From NCBI GenBank assembly GCA_036555325.1, contig DATBLQ010000035.1:1-33473 (forward strand): 33,473 bases of DNA, in the 5' to 3' direction. The DNA is from DATBLQ01 sp036555325. Its GTDB lineage: Bacteria; Pseudomonadota; Alphaproteobacteria; Rhizobiales; Aestuariivirgaceae. This document shows positions 15,476 through 24,178 of the stretch, piece by piece; position 1 is the first letter of the stretch; each line of letters begins with the position of its first letter. The position numbers were made by a program, and so were the translations under genes. Below the pieces are notes generated by a model. That model was not told the DNA's origin and did no database searches. It worked only from the letters and a program-made list of their open reading frames with translations.

Positions 15476-16606
15476 ATGAAGGGACCAAGTGCGGCGAAAG
15501 AGACGCGCCGGCCGTTCCTGTCGGGGATCAACCTCAGGCGCTGGCAGCTTTTCAAATTCAACAAACGCGGCTTCTATTCGACCTGGGTCTTCCTGGGGCT
15601 TTTCGCCTTGAGCCTGCTTTCGGACTTCCTGGCGAACGACCGACCGCTTCTCGTTTCCTACAAAGACGCCTACTACTATCCGACCTTCAACGAGTATCCG
15701 GAATCGGTTTTTGGCGGCTTCCTAGCACAGACGGATTTCCGCGATCCTTTCATCCAGGACGAGATCAAGGCGAACGGCTGGATGGTGTGGCCGCCAATTC
15801 GCTACAGCTATCGAACGGTCAACAACGAGCTGCCGAAGCCTGCGCCCTCGCCGCCGGCCTTCCTGCTCACCAAGGAGGAGGCCTGCGCAAAATATGCGCA
15901 AGGAACGGAAGACCCCAACTGCGTCTTCGGGAACATGAACTGGCTCGGCACCGACGACCAGGGTCGCGACGTTATCGCAAGGCTCATCTACGGATTCAGG
16001 ATTTCGGTGCTGTTCGGTATCATTCTGACGACACTCTCCTCCATCGTCGGCGTGGCAGCGGGGGCGGTGCAGGGATATTTCGGAGGATGGACGGATCTTT
16101 TATTCCAGCGGTTCATCGAAATCTGGACCTCCATTCCCACCCTCTATCTTCTGATCATATTGTCGGCGTTTTTCGTGCCGAGCTTCTGGCTGTTGCTCAA
16201 CCTGCTTCTGCTATTCTCGTGGACGTCGCTCGTTGGAGTGGTGCGCGCGGAGTTTCTTAGAGCGCGAAACTTCGAATATGTGCGGGCGGCGCGCGCCTTG
16301 GGCCTCGGCGATGCGAAAATCATGTTCAAGCATGTGCTGCCGAATGCGATGGTGGCGTCGCTTACCTTCATGCCGTTCATCGTTTCGGGCTCCATCGCGG
16401 CGCTGACCTCGCTCGACTTTCTCGGTTTCGGCCTGCCGCCCGGCTCGGCCTCGCTGGGCGAGCTTTTGGCGCAAGGCAAGAACAATCTGCAGGCGCCATG
16501 GCTTGGCATCATGGGATTTGCGGTCGTTTCGATCATGCTTTCGCTGCTTGTCTTCATGGGCGAAGCGGTACGCGATGCGTTCGATCCGAGAAAGACGTTT
16601 CAATGA
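15476..16606 (+). CDS. yejE: ABC transporter permease YejE
   Basis: YejE is the second channel subunit and pairs with YejB. The 376-residue product has an N-terminal cytoplasmic segment, a first membrane helix (about 36-52), a long periplasmic region with two cysteines (EEACAKYAQGTEDPNCVFGN) and then the family signature NWLGTDDQGRDVIARLIYG at the entry to the permease core. The EAA-like loop is RAARALGLGDAKIMFKHVLP. The stop codon overlaps the yejF start as ATGA (16603-16606), so translation is coupled. Confidence 0.94.
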   Translation: MKGPSAAKETRRPFLSGINLRRWQLFKFNKRGFYSTWVFLGLFALSLLSDFLANDRPLLVSYKDAYYYPTFNEYPESVFGGFLAQTDFRDPFIQDEIKANGWMVWPPIRYSYRTVNNELPKPAPSPPAFLLTKEEACAKYAQGTEDPNCVFGNMNWLGTDDQGRDVIARLIYGFRISVLFGIILTTLSSIVGVAAGAVQGYFGGWTDLLFQRFIEIWTSIPTLYLLIILSAFFVPSFWLLLNLLLLFSWTSLVGVVRAEFLRARNFEYVRAARALGLGDAKIMFKHVLPNAMVASLTFMPFIVSGSIAALTSLDFLGFGLPPGSASLGELLAQGKNNLQAPWLGIMGFAVVSIMLSLLVFMGEAVRDAFDPRKTFQ

Positions 16607-18243
16607 GCAGCAAACCGGCAGCGCCGCTCCTCGAAGTTGAGGACCTGTCAGTCGAATTCCGGCAAGGGAGCCAAATTACCCGCGCGGTCGACCATGTCTC
16701 GTTCACCATCGACAAGGGTGAAACGGTGGCGCTGGTGGGGGAGTCGGGTTCGGGAAAATCGGTGACGGCGCTCTCGATCCTCAAGCTCCTGCCCTACCCG
16801 GCGGCCCGGCATCCGGGCGGGAGCATCAAGTTCAAGGGCGAGGAATTGCTTGATTCCGATGAACGGGATTTGCGCCGGGTGCGGGGCAACGACATCACCA
16901 TGGTGTTTCAGGAACCGATGACGTCGCTCAACCCGCTGCACACCATTGAGCGGCAGATCGGCGAGATTCTGGAACTGCATACGACGCTCAGAGCGTCGGA
17001 GCGGCGCAAGCGGACGATCGAACTCTTGCAAGAGGTGGGCATCAGGGAGGCGGAGAGCAGGCTCAACAGCTATCCACACCAACTGTCGGGAGGGCAGCGG
17101 CAACGGGTGATGATTGCCATGGCGCTTGCCAACAATCCCGACCTGTTTATTGCGGACGAGCCGACGACAGCGCTGGACGTAACGGTTCAAGCGCAGATCC
17201 TGGAACTGTTGCGAGACCTGCAGGCGGAATACGGCATGGCGCTGTTGCTCATCACCCACGATCTTGGAATCGTGCGGCACATGGCCAAGCGCGTCTGCGT
17301 GATGCGCGCCGGACGGATCGTCGAAGCAGGACCAACGGAGGACGTCTTCGCGGCGCCGAAGCATCCCTACACGAAACAGCTGATCGAAGCGGAGCCCAAA
17401 GGTTCTCCACCCAAACCCAATCCCAAGGCGGCGACAGTATTGACGACCGACAATCTCAAAGTCTGGTTTCCGGTGAAAAGGGGATTCATGAGACGCGTCA
17501 TCGGCCACATCAAGGCGGTGGACGGTGTTTCGATCGAGGTTAAGGAAGGCCAGACCCTGGGAGTGGTGGGGGAGTCAGGGTCAGGCAAAACGACACTGGG
17601 CCTGGCGGTGTTGAGGCTCATCCATTCGCAAGGGCCAATCGTCTACCTCGGCAAGCGGATCGACAATTTCGACGCCCAGGAAATGCGGCCCTTGAGGAAA
17701 GAGATGCAAATCGTCTTTCAGGATCCTTATGGCTCGCTCAGCCCGCGGCTGTCGATCAGGCAGATCGTGGAGGAAGGGCTTGTCATCCAGAAGAAGGATT
17801 TGTCGTTTGAGCAACGCGAGGAGCGAGTGGCGCAAGCCTTGAGCGAAGTCGGCATCGATCCGCAGTCGATGGAGCGTTACCCGCATGAATTTTCAGGCGG
17901 TCAACGACAACGCATTGCGGTAGCGCGGGCGCTGGCGCTCGATCCGAAATTCGTCATGCTGGACGAGCCGACGAGCGCGCTCGACATGGCGGTGCAGGCG
18001 CAGATCGTCGATCTATTGCGCGAACTGCAGCAGAAACACAATCTTGCCTATCTGTTCATCAGCCACGATCTGAAGGTGATACGAGCGCTGTCAAACTATG
18101 TGGTGGTGCTGCGCAACGGAATCATCGTCGAGCAGGGAACGGCCGAGGAACTGTTCAGCAAACCCAAGGAAGACTACACCAAGGCGCTGATCGCCGCGGC
18201 AATTCACCTGCAGACTGCGCCGCAGGGTGTCGTCCGGCAATGA
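16603..18243 (+). CDS. yejF: ABC transporter ATPase YejF (double nucleotide-binding domain)
   Basis: YejF powers peptide import through YejBE. The start at 16603 overlaps the yejE stop (ATGA) and gives 546 residues; an upstream extension lies inside yejE and is rejected. Two full ATPase domains are fused: Walker A GESGSGKS (46-53), signature LSGGQRQR (161-168) and Walker B LFIADEP (181-187) in the first; GESGSGKT (323-330), FSGGQRQR (430-437) and VMLDEP (451-456) in the second. Each domain ends with the peptide-transporter extension containing a PYTKQLIEA or DYTKALIAA motif. All catalytic motifs are intact. The stop again overlaps the next start. Confidence 0.96.
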   Translation: MSSKPAAPLLEVEDLSVEFRQGSQITRAVDHVSFTIDKGETVALVGESGSGKSVTALSILKLLPYPAARHPGGSIKFKGEELLDSDERDLRRVRGNDITMVFQEPMTSLNPLHTIERQIGEILELHTTLRASERRKRTIELLQEVGIREAESRLNSYPHQLSGGQRQRVMIAMALANNPDLFIADEPTTALDVTVQAQILELLRDLQAEYGMALLLITHDLGIVRHMAKRVCVMRAGRIVEAGPTEDVFAAPKHPYTKQLIEAEPKGSPPKPNPKAATVLTTDNLKVWFPVKRGFMRRVIGHIKAVDGVSIEVKEGQTLGVVGESGSGKTTLGLAVLRLIHSQGPIVYLGKRIDNFDAQEMRPLRKEMQIVFQDPYGSLSPRLSIRQIVEEGLVIQKKDLSFEQREERVAQALSEVGIDPQSMERYPHEFSGGQRQRIAVARALALDPKFVMLDEPTSALDMAVQAQIVDLLRELQQKHNLAYLFISHDLKVIRALSNYVVVLRNGIIVEQGTAEELFSKPKEDYTKALIAAAIHLQTAPQGVVRQ

Positions 18244-19196
18244 GAACCAGGCCGGCGCTTGCCTATGTCATGAGCGGATGGACTCTCGATGCCTGGATCG
18301 ATGCGATGCAGCGGCTCGACCCCGGACTCGATCTTCGCACTCATCCCAACGGGCTCGGCAGGCGCGAGGACATCGGCTACGCGCTGGCCTGGCGTCCGGA
18401 GCCGCACGTGCTGGAGACGCTGCCCAATCTCAAGGCCGTTTTCTCGCTCGGGGCCGGGGTCGACGCCATTCTTTCCGACCCGACGCTGCCTGATGTTCCG
18501 GTCGTGCGGATTGTCGATCCAGACATGACCATGCGGATGAGCGAGTTCGTCGTGATGCATGTGCTCCTGCATCATCGCCAACAGAAGCGCATCGATGAGA
18601 ACCAGAGAGCCAAACGGTGGGACAACTTCCCCACACATGCGGCAAGCGCGCTCAAGGTGGGGATCATGGGCTTCGGTGTCCTTGGACAGAATGCGGGGCG
18701 CAAGCTCAAGGACTTGGGTTTCGACGTGGCAAGCTGGAGCCGGACCCCGAAGAAAGTCTCTGGAGTGGCGAGTTTCACCGGGGAAAACGAGCTCGACGCG
18801 TTCCTGGCGCGCAGCGATGTTCTCGTGGTGCTTTTGCCGCACACACCCGAAACCACGGGCTTCATCAATCGGGCGCTGCTGCGCAAACTGTCGCGCAGCG
18901 GTCCGTTCGGGGCACCGATCCTCATCAATGCGGGGCGAGGGAAAGTGCATGTCGAACGGGATGTGATCGCGGCGCTGGAGGCGGGAGAGCTTCATGCGGC
19001 CTCGCTCGACGTTTTCGAGGAGGAGCCGTTGCCGCGCGACAGCCCGCTGTGGACGCACCCCTGCGTTTATGTGAGTTCGCACGGGGCGGCAGATTCCGAT
19101 CCGCTGACGATTTCGAGGAATATCCTGCAGCAAATCGAGCGATATGAAAACGGCGGCAGACTTGAGAACGTGGTCGACCGGGGGCGCGGCTACTGA
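18240..19196 (+). CDS. ghrA: 2-hydroxyacid dehydrogenase, GhrA-like (glyoxylate/hydroxypyruvate reductase)
   Basis: This family uses NAD(P)H to reduce 2-oxoacids such as glyoxylate and hydroxypyruvate in the cytoplasm. The 318-residue product contains the dinucleotide-binding glycine motif GFGVLG near residue 142, the catalytic-Arg block ILINAGRGKVHVERDV, the DVFEEEPLP segment with the conserved acidic residue, and a histidine in VSSHGAADSDP. These match the GhrA subgroup in spacing. ATG at 18240 overlaps the yejF stop (ATGA), so it is the last gene of the yej operon. Its 3' end overlaps the convergent NlpC/P60 gene by seven bases. The true substrate, and why it is co-transcribed with a peptide importer, are not evident. 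Confidence 0.85.
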   Translation: MRTRPALAYVMSGWTLDAWIDAMQRLDPGLDLRTHPNGLGRREDIGYALAWRPEPHVLETLPNLKAVFSLGAGVDAILSDPTLPDVPVVRIVDPDMTMRMSEFVVMHVLLHHRQQKRIDENQRAKRWDNFPTHAASALKVGIMGFGVLGQNAGRKLKDLGFDVASWSRTPKKVSGVASFTGENELDAFLARSDVLVVLLPHTPETTGFINRALLRKLSRSGPFGAPILINAGRGKVHVERDVIAALEAGELHAASLDVFEEEPLPRDSPLWTHPCVYVSSHGAADSDPLTISRNILQQIERYENGGRLENVVDRGRGY

Positions 19197-20029
19197 AGCC
19201 GCTTCACGCTTTGGAGCTGGCCGCCGCCAATGGCGATGCGGGTAATCACGCGGGAAACAGGCTCGCGGGTTACGTCCATATAATAGGCGTTGGCGTGCAG
19301 GAGATTCTCATCGTCCACCATAATGCCGGCGTGGTTCTTCCAGAACAGCAGATCACCGCGGCGCAGGGCACCGTGGTCGTGCAATGGGCTGCCCAGCACC
19401 TGTTCCTGCAGATCGGTATCGCGCGGACAGGGAAACCCCGCCGCGTGCAGGGCTGTCTGGATGAGGCCCGAGCAGTCGATGCCGTGAAACGTCTTGCCGC
19501 CCCAAAGATAGGGAACGTGAAGATAGAGCTCCGCCACGGCGACAAAATCCTCCTCGTGGCGACTGAGCGGCTTCAGGTGGCCGGCGATGACATGGCGGCC
19601 ATTGCGCAGGCGAACGAATTTCTCGCCGGTTTCCACGATCTCCACTCGCGAGTTCATCGGCAGCGGCGCTTCGGGCGTGGATTTGAGATCGGCAGCGGGA
19701 TACATGAAGGTCATTGGAACGAAGACACGATGGCCGGAACTGGTGATCTCGCGGCTTAGGCCGGAGGCCGGCACGTAACCGACGTAGCCGTCGTTGGCGG
19801 CTTTCACCCACGCCCACCCCTCTTCGTTGACGAACACCTTGACGCGCTCACCAAAGAGCAGCTCGGTTGCGCGCGGGGCATCGAAACGGGGGGCGGAATG
19901 CAGCGGCAGGATCGGTTCGGCGATCTCGAACAGCTCGCCTGGGACAAAGCGCTCGGCTGCGACCCTGCCGCGCAGCATTTCATCGGCAAGATCGGGGCGG
20001 AACGCATTGAGCCGTGGATCGAGATTCAT
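19190..20029 (-). CDS. NlpC/P60 family peptidase with N-terminal SH3-like domains
   Basis: NlpC/P60 enzymes cut gamma-D-Glu-diaminopimelate or related bonds in cell-wall peptides. The 279-residue product has a bacterial SH3-like N-terminal region (about 35-95, with GWAWVKAANDGYVGYVPA) and probably a second one (about 100-155), then the catalytic domain (about 160-279). The catalytic Cys is C186 in GIDCSGLIQ, with likely His partners H233 (NHAGIM) and H245 (LLHANA). No signal peptide is visible, which suggests a cytoplasmic enzyme acting on imported peptides rather than on the intact wall (inference). It lies downstream of the MarR and M17 genes on the same strand and converges with the reductase gene. 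Confidence 0.9.
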   Translation of the reverse strand: MNLDPRLNAFRPDLADEMLRGRVAAERFVPGELFEIAEPILPLHSAPRFDAPRATELLFGERVKVFVNEEGWAWVKAANDGYVGYVPASGLSREITSSGHRVFVPMTFMYPAADLKSTPEAPLPMNSRVEIVETGEKFVRLRNGRHVIAGHLKPLSRHEEDFVAVAELYLHVPYLWGGKTFHGIDCSGLIQTALHAAGFPCPRDTDLQEQVLGSPLHDHGALRRGDLLFWKNHAGIMVDDENLLHANAYYMDVTREPVSRVITRIAIGGGQLQSVKRLQ

Positions 20030-20092
20030 GGCGCGATTCTTATGTTCCCCGCCCTTCTGCGGTGCAAGTGAAATTGCGCAAGCCTTAGCCGA

Positions 20093-20437
20093 TTAGAACT
20101 TGGCGGTTGCGGCAATCGTGTCGGCAAGACGCTCAACGTAGAGGGCACCTTTCACAGTCCGCTGGACCAGGACGTTGCGGCGATCCTTCTCGTCGCGCCG
20201 GCGGCTCAAGAGGTCGTGCTTGCCTAAGGAATTGAGCGCCCTCGTGATTACCGGCTTGGTTACGCTGAGCTTTCTCGCCAGCTCGCGGACGGTATGCGGC
20301 GGTGCCTCGAGATAGATGGTCAACAGGATGCTCATCTGACGGGCGGACAGATCGGGGCCGCGGCCGTGGACCAGGGTGAGATTGACATCATGCCAAAGCT
20401 TCAAGGCCTTGCCGGGGTTGGCGCTGCGGGTAATCAC
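20093..20437 (-). CDS. MarR-type winged-helix transcriptional regulator
   Basis: This is a short DNA-binding regulator of 114 residues. The central part (ARQMSILLTIYLEAPPHTVR, then ELARKLSVTKPVITRALN) is the helix-turn-helix, followed by the wing RRRDEKDRRNVLVQRTVKG. It lacks the long C-terminal helices of full-size MarR proteins, so the dimer interface may be reduced. The start appears to be GTG at 20437; no ATG is available in frame and the ribosome-binding site is weak. It sits between the M17 aminopeptidase and NlpC/P60 genes in the same orientation and may regulate them or the divergent genes; this is inference from position. Confidence 0.8.
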   Translation of the reverse strand: MITRSANPGKALKLWHDVNLTLVHGRGPDLSARQMSILLTIYLEAPPHTVRELARKLSVTKPVITRALNSLGKHDLLSRRRDEKDRRNVLVQRTVKGALYVERLADTIAATAKF

Positions 20438-20521
20438 ACTGCCTGCCGCTATTGTTTCGGAACCGTTTCATTCTTAGCTCCGGCTGACGCCGCAGACAAC
20501 CCCGGCTTGAGTGGTGAATGG

Positions 20522-21913
20522 CTAGCGAAGGTACCGGCTTTTCAGCAGAGCAAAGATGGCGCGAATGCCTTGAGCCTCTCCGCCGAAGGGCCGGCCAGGC
20601 TTTGCGACGGGCGTCCAGCCGAAGATGTCGAGGTGCAGATAGCTCCTAGTTCGTTCCACGAATTTCCGGAGAAACAAAGCAGCGACGATCGAGCCGGCAA
20701 ACCCCCCTTCGGAGGCGTTGTTGATATCGGCGAATTTCGACTCGATGAGTTTCTCATAGGGCGGCCACAGGGGCAGGCGCCAGAGCGGGTCGTTCTCGGC
20801 CTCAGCGTGAGACACCAGATCGGCCGCAAGGGTCTCATCGTTGGTGTAGAAGGGAGGAAGGTCGGGGCCCAGCGCCACGCGCGCCGCACCTGTCAGGGTG
20901 GCAAGATCGACGATGAGGTCGGTCTGTTCCTCGTCGGCATAGGACAAGGCATCGGCGAGGATCAGCCGTCCTTCGGCATCGGTGTTCCCGATTTCGACGC
21001 TTAAGCCCTTTCGGCTCATGAGGATGTCGCCGGGACGGAAGGCGTCGCCGGAAATGGCGTTCTCCACGGCCGGCACGAGAACCTTAAGGCGAACTGGAAG
21101 TTTCGCGCCAACGATGAGCTTGGCCAAGGCGAGAACATTGGCCGCTCCGCCCATGTCCTTCTTCATCAACAGCATGCCCGCGGCCGGCTTAATGTCGAGG
21201 CCGCCGGTATCGAAGCAGACACCCTTCCCTATGAGAGTGATGCGAGGCGCGTCTTCGGCGCCCCAGCGAAACTCGAGCAGGCGGGGAGAGCGGGAGGCGG
21301 ATGCTGCGCGACCGACGGCATGGATCATAGGGAAGCCGGTCCTCAGCGGCCCGTCCACGATGGTGCGAGCCTCGGCACCCAATTGGTGGGCGAGGTTGTT
21401 CACCGCTTCCGCCAGTTCGGCGGGGCCAAGATCGCTTGCAGGGGTGTTGATGAGATCGCGCGCGAGGTAGACGGCATCCGCTTCAGCGAGAAGCTCGTCG
21501 CGATCGAGGCCTGCCGGGCAAACGAGAGAGGCTGGAGTCTCCGCTTTCTTCCTGTAGCGGTCGAAGGAGTAGGCTTCGAGCAGCCAAGCAAGTGCGGCGA
21601 GCCTCGGTTTTGCAAGCTCGCCCTCGAGGCGATAGACGCCTTGAGGGAGGGTGCGGGCCAGCTTTCCCGGCAGAAATGCCTCGTCCGCGTTGGCTTTTGA
21701 ACCTGACCCGAAGAGGACGCGGGAAATTTTTCCATCACTGCCGGTGAGGATGAGAACGCGTCCGGGTTCAGCGGCAAAACCCTGCGCATGAGCTGACGCC
21801 AATTCTGCGGTGGGAAGCGTTGCGGATACTTCAGGCCATCGTGCTGCGGGGATACACAGGACTGGAACGGCGGCTTTGGCAGCCGCCGGCAAAAGTACGC
21901 TGGCGGTGATCAT
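20522..21913 (-). CDS. Leucyl aminopeptidase family protein (M17)
   Basis: M17 enzymes are cytosolic hexameric two-metal aminopeptidases that release N-terminal residues from peptides. From the ATG at 21913 the product is 463 residues. Conserved metal and catalytic blocks are all present: GKGVCFDTGGLDIK (229-242, with K230 and D235), KKDMGGAANV (251-260, D253) and the family signature NTDAEGRLILAD (310-321, D312 and E314). The N-terminal macro-like domain is divergent, as usual. The open frame extends to 21970, but the ATG at 21913 is preferred because the extra residues would cover the divergent promoter region and its palindrome. Its neighbour, the cytosolic NlpC/P60 enzyme, suggests a shared role in breaking down imported peptides. 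Confidence 0.92.
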   Translation of the reverse strand: MITASVLLPAAAKAAVPVLCIPAARWPEVSATLPTAELASAHAQGFAAEPGRVLILTGSDGKISRVLFGSGSKANADEAFLPGKLARTLPQGVYRLEGELAKPRLAALAWLLEAYSFDRYRKKAETPASLVCPAGLDRDELLAEADAVYLARDLINTPASDLGPAELAEAVNNLAHQLGAEARTIVDGPLRTGFPMIHAVGRAASASRSPRLLEFRWGAEDAPRITLIGKGVCFDTGGLDIKPAAGMLLMKKDMGGAANVLALAKLIVGAKLPVRLKVLVPAVENAISGDAFRPGDILMSRKGLSVEIGNTDAEGRLILADALSYADEEQTDLIVDLATLTGAARVALGPDLPPFYTNDETLAADLVSHAEAENDPLWRLPLWPPYEKLIESKFADINNASEGGFAGSIVAALFLRKFVERTRSYLHLDIFGWTPVAKPGRPFGGEAQGIRAIFALLKSRYLR

Positions 21914-21934
21914 GAAAAATTCCCGAACGTGGGT

Positions 21935-21992
21935 CTCAACAAACCATAACACGGAGGTGCAAATGGACAATCATGGTTAATGGTTTGTTGAG
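21935..21992. promoter_or_regulatory. 13-bp inverted repeat between the M17 and tadD genes
   Basis: Perfect arms CTCAACAAACCAT (21935-21947) and ATGGTTTGTTGAG (21980-21992) flank a 32-base spacer in the 138-base divergent intergenic region. The spacer carries GGAGG followed by a six-codon frame (ATG at 21963, peptide MDNHG). It could be an operator for two dimers or an mRNA structure in the tadD leader; which one cannot be told from sequence. Confidence 0.5.
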
Positions 21993-22051
21993 GGATGTGG
22001 GCGAAAATCAATGCATTCCTTCCCAAGGTGTGTCTGCCAGCGGAGTTTCGT

Positions 22052-22858
22052 ATGACTATCGAGACAGGTAGCGTGATAAAAGTTTCGCGTTGGCGCGCAG
22101 CCGCGGGCGCAAGCCTGCTTATCATCGCTGCGATGGCCCTTGGTGGCTGCCAGACCACTTCCAGCGCAGACAAGATCATCACCGGCTCGACGGAACCCGC
22201 TTCTCTCAGGGCCACCGCCGAAGCTGCAAGACGCTGGGAAGCCGATCCTGGCAACAGCAAGCTCGGCATCCACTACGCTCAACTCCTCAAGGGCATCGGA
22301 CAGACCGACAAGGCCCTGAAGGTCATCGCCGAGCTCAGCGGAAGAAATCCACAAGACACGGGTCTCCTTGCCCTCTATGGCAAGGAGTTGGCAGCGGCCG
22401 GGCGTGGCGAGCAGGCCTCGGACGTACTTTACAAACTCGTTGCCGCCGGCAAGGCGGATTGGAAAATCCACTCCGCCCTTGGCACAGCCTACGACCAACA
22501 GGGCCGTTTCAAGGACGCGCGCGATTCCTATAGAGAAGCGCTGAAGGAAAAGCCTGGAGAGATTTCGGTGATAAACAATCTCGGGATGTCCTATGCGCTC
22601 GAAGGCAATCTCCCAGAGGCGGAGAAGATCCTCCGCCAGGCGGCGCAGGAACCCCATGGAGCGCGGGAGCCGCGGCTTAGGCAAAATCTTGCGCTGGTTG
22701 TCGGATTGCAAGGGCGCTTCGAGGAAGCAAAGGAGATTGCGAGCAAGGATTTGTCGGCGGTGCAGGTGGAGGCGAATATGACTTACCTCAGATCCATGCT
22801 GGCGCAGCCCGATCCGTGGCAGCAACTCAAGCCCACCGCGAAAGCCAACAACGGCTAA
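22052..22858 (+). CDS. tadD: TadD-like tetratricopeptide lipoprotein of the Tad pilus system
   Basis: TadD lipoproteins help place the secretin in Tad pilus assembly. From the ATG at 22052, with GGAG upstream, the product is 268 residues. A signal peptide ends in the lipobox LGGC (about residues 30-33), predicting an outer-membrane lipoprotein. The rest is helical with TPR-like repeats (for example HSALGTAYDQQGRFKDARDS and INNLGMSYALEGNLPEAEKI). In most tad loci tadD follows tadC on the same strand; here it is on the opposite strand, facing tadC, with the Fic gene between them. The assignment as TadD rests on lipobox, TPRs and position near tadC. Confidence 0.8.
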   Translation: MTIETGSVIKVSRWRAAAGASLLIIAAMALGGCQTTSSADKIITGSTEPASLRATAEAARRWEADPGNSKLGIHYAQLLKGIGQTDKALKVIAELSGRNPQDTGLLALYGKELAAAGRGEQASDVLYKLVAAGKADWKIHSALGTAYDQQGRFKDARDSYREALKEKPGEISVINNLGMSYALEGNLPEAEKILRQAAQEPHGAREPRLRQNLALVVGLQGRFEEAKEIASKDLSAVQVEANMTYLRSMLAQPDPWQQLKPTAKANNG

Positions 22859-22864
22859 GGCACA

Positions 22865-22883
22865 CGCAAGGATCGTCCTTGCG
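22865..22883 (+). terminator. Possible terminator hairpin after tadD
   Basis: A perfect 8-bp stem, CGCAAGGA (22865-22872) and TCCTTGCG (22876-22883), with a 3-base loop starts six bases after the tadD stop codon. No T-run follows, so termination strength is uncertain. The same sequence begins an imperfect repeat found again at 24457-24497. Confidence 0.4.
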
Positions 22884-22905
22884 CGCATGGGACCCCGCGG
22901 CATCT
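22867..22905. repeat. Left imperfect repeat flanking the Fic segment
   Basis: CAAGGATCGT, then CGCGC, then GACCCCGCG and CAT occur here in the same order and nearly the same spacing as at 24457-24493. The two copies bracket the AT-rich DNA with the Fic gene. They may be target-site related or two members of a dispersed rhizobial repeat. Confidence 0.4.
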
Positions 22906-23005
22906 CTTGAGCGTCCTAGCCGGTCACATTGCGGGGCAAGAAAAATACTTATCTAAATCAGCAACCACTTCTGTGATTGAGGTGTGGCGGTAATTAACGC
23001 CAGCT

Positions 23006-24178
23006 TCATAGCGGTTGGGTTCCTTCATTCAGTATATCTACATACGACTTGTATGCGAACACTCTGCCACGCTTCTTACCGGTAATTTCTTGAAGGATTC
23101 CGAGTTTCACGAGACGCTCGAATGTCGCATTTACGGTTGGCAAAGTTAGCTTGCTGAGCTTTGTTGCCCCAGAAGCAGTGAGAAAAGGCCTAGTTCGCAT
23201 CAAATCAAAGATGTGAAGGGCTGTCGCTGCGCGGTCTCCTGCGGCGCTTATTCGGGCTTTATCCGTTTCAAACAGATTAGCAATTTGGCGCGCAGTCTCA
23301 AAAGCTTGGTCGGCGGTATGCGCGACTCCATCCAGGAAAAACTCCATCCATGCTTCCCAAGATCCTCGTTCACGGACCTCCTGCAAAAGACGATAGTAAT
23401 CGTTTCTATGTGTTTTGAAGTATAGGCTCAAATAGAGGATTGGATCGTGTAAGACCCCTATCGAACATAGGTACAGCGTTATAAGAAGGCGACCCAACCG
23501 ACCGTTTCCATCCAGGAATGGATGAATGGACTCAAATTGAAGATGGAGAAGTCCGGCCTTGATAAGAGGTGGCAAATTAGGAGTATCTTGGTGAAGGAAT
23601 TTTTCAAAAGCATCTAACGTTTGGTTGAGTTCATTTGGAGGCGGGGGAACAAAAATAGCATTCCCTGGCCGTGTGCCGCCAACCCAGTTCTGAGAGGAGC
23701 GAAATTCTCCAGGGCGCGTTGTGGCGCCACGTCCACCACTGAGCAATCGCGCATGCATTTCACGCATCAATCTTAGAGAGATGGGTAGCTCAGGAAGCCG
23801 TTCTAATCCATACATAAGAGCGTCTACATAGTTTGAAACCTCCCGAATATCGTCAATGGGTTCGCCCTCCAGTGCTTGGTTTTCAAATCGCAGCAAGTCG
23901 GAGATAGTTGATTGGGTGCCTTCGATCTGAGAGGAAAGAACCGCCTCTTTCCGTACATACATGTAGAGGAAGAGTTCTTTGTCAGGCAGAAGTATCGATA
24001 TTCCGTCCAGACGGCCGAGTGCTCGGTCAGCGGTGCTCAATCGGGGTAGCAGGCCGTTGAGGTCCAATGGCGGATTGGGAGGTAGCGGAGGAGGAACAAA
24101 TGCTCTTACCTTTTCGTCGCCTACTACTGATTCAACATAGCGTCCGAGACGATTTTTAGAGAATGGCGTTTCTATCAT
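23006..24178 (-). CDS. Fic family protein, class II self-inhibited
   Basis: Fic proteins transfer AMP or related groups from nucleotides to hydroxyl side chains of target proteins. The 390-residue product has an N-terminal Fic_N region with the inhibitory motif SSQIEG (82-87, pattern S/T-x-x-x-E-G), the Fic core with the intact active-site motif HPFLDGNGRLGR (219-230, catalytic H219) and a C-terminal winged-helix domain (about 330-380, LSKLTLPTVNATFERLVKLG). The N-terminal position of the inhibitory helix defines class II, which is self-controlled and needs no separate antitoxin; none is seen nearby. The gene and its surroundings are visibly richer in A and T than the pilus genes, with weak translation signals, pointing to horizontal transfer. 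The target is unknown. Confidence 0.92.
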   Translation of the reverse strand: MIETPFSKNRLGRYVESVVGDEKVRAFVPPPLPPNPPLDLNGLLPRLSTADRALGRLDGISILLPDKELFLYMYVRKEAVLSSQIEGTQSTISDLLRFENQALEGEPIDDIREVSNYVDALMYGLERLPELPISLRLMREMHARLLSGGRGATTRPGEFRSSQNWVGGTRPGNAIFVPPPPNELNQTLDAFEKFLHQDTPNLPPLIKAGLLHLQFESIHPFLDGNGRLGRLLITLYLCSIGVLHDPILYLSLYFKTHRNDYYRLLQEVRERGSWEAWMEFFLDGVAHTADQAFETARQIANLFETDKARISAAGDRAATALHIFDLMRTRPFLTASGATKLSKLTLPTVNATFERLVKLGILQEITGKKRGRVFAYKSYVDILNEGTQPL

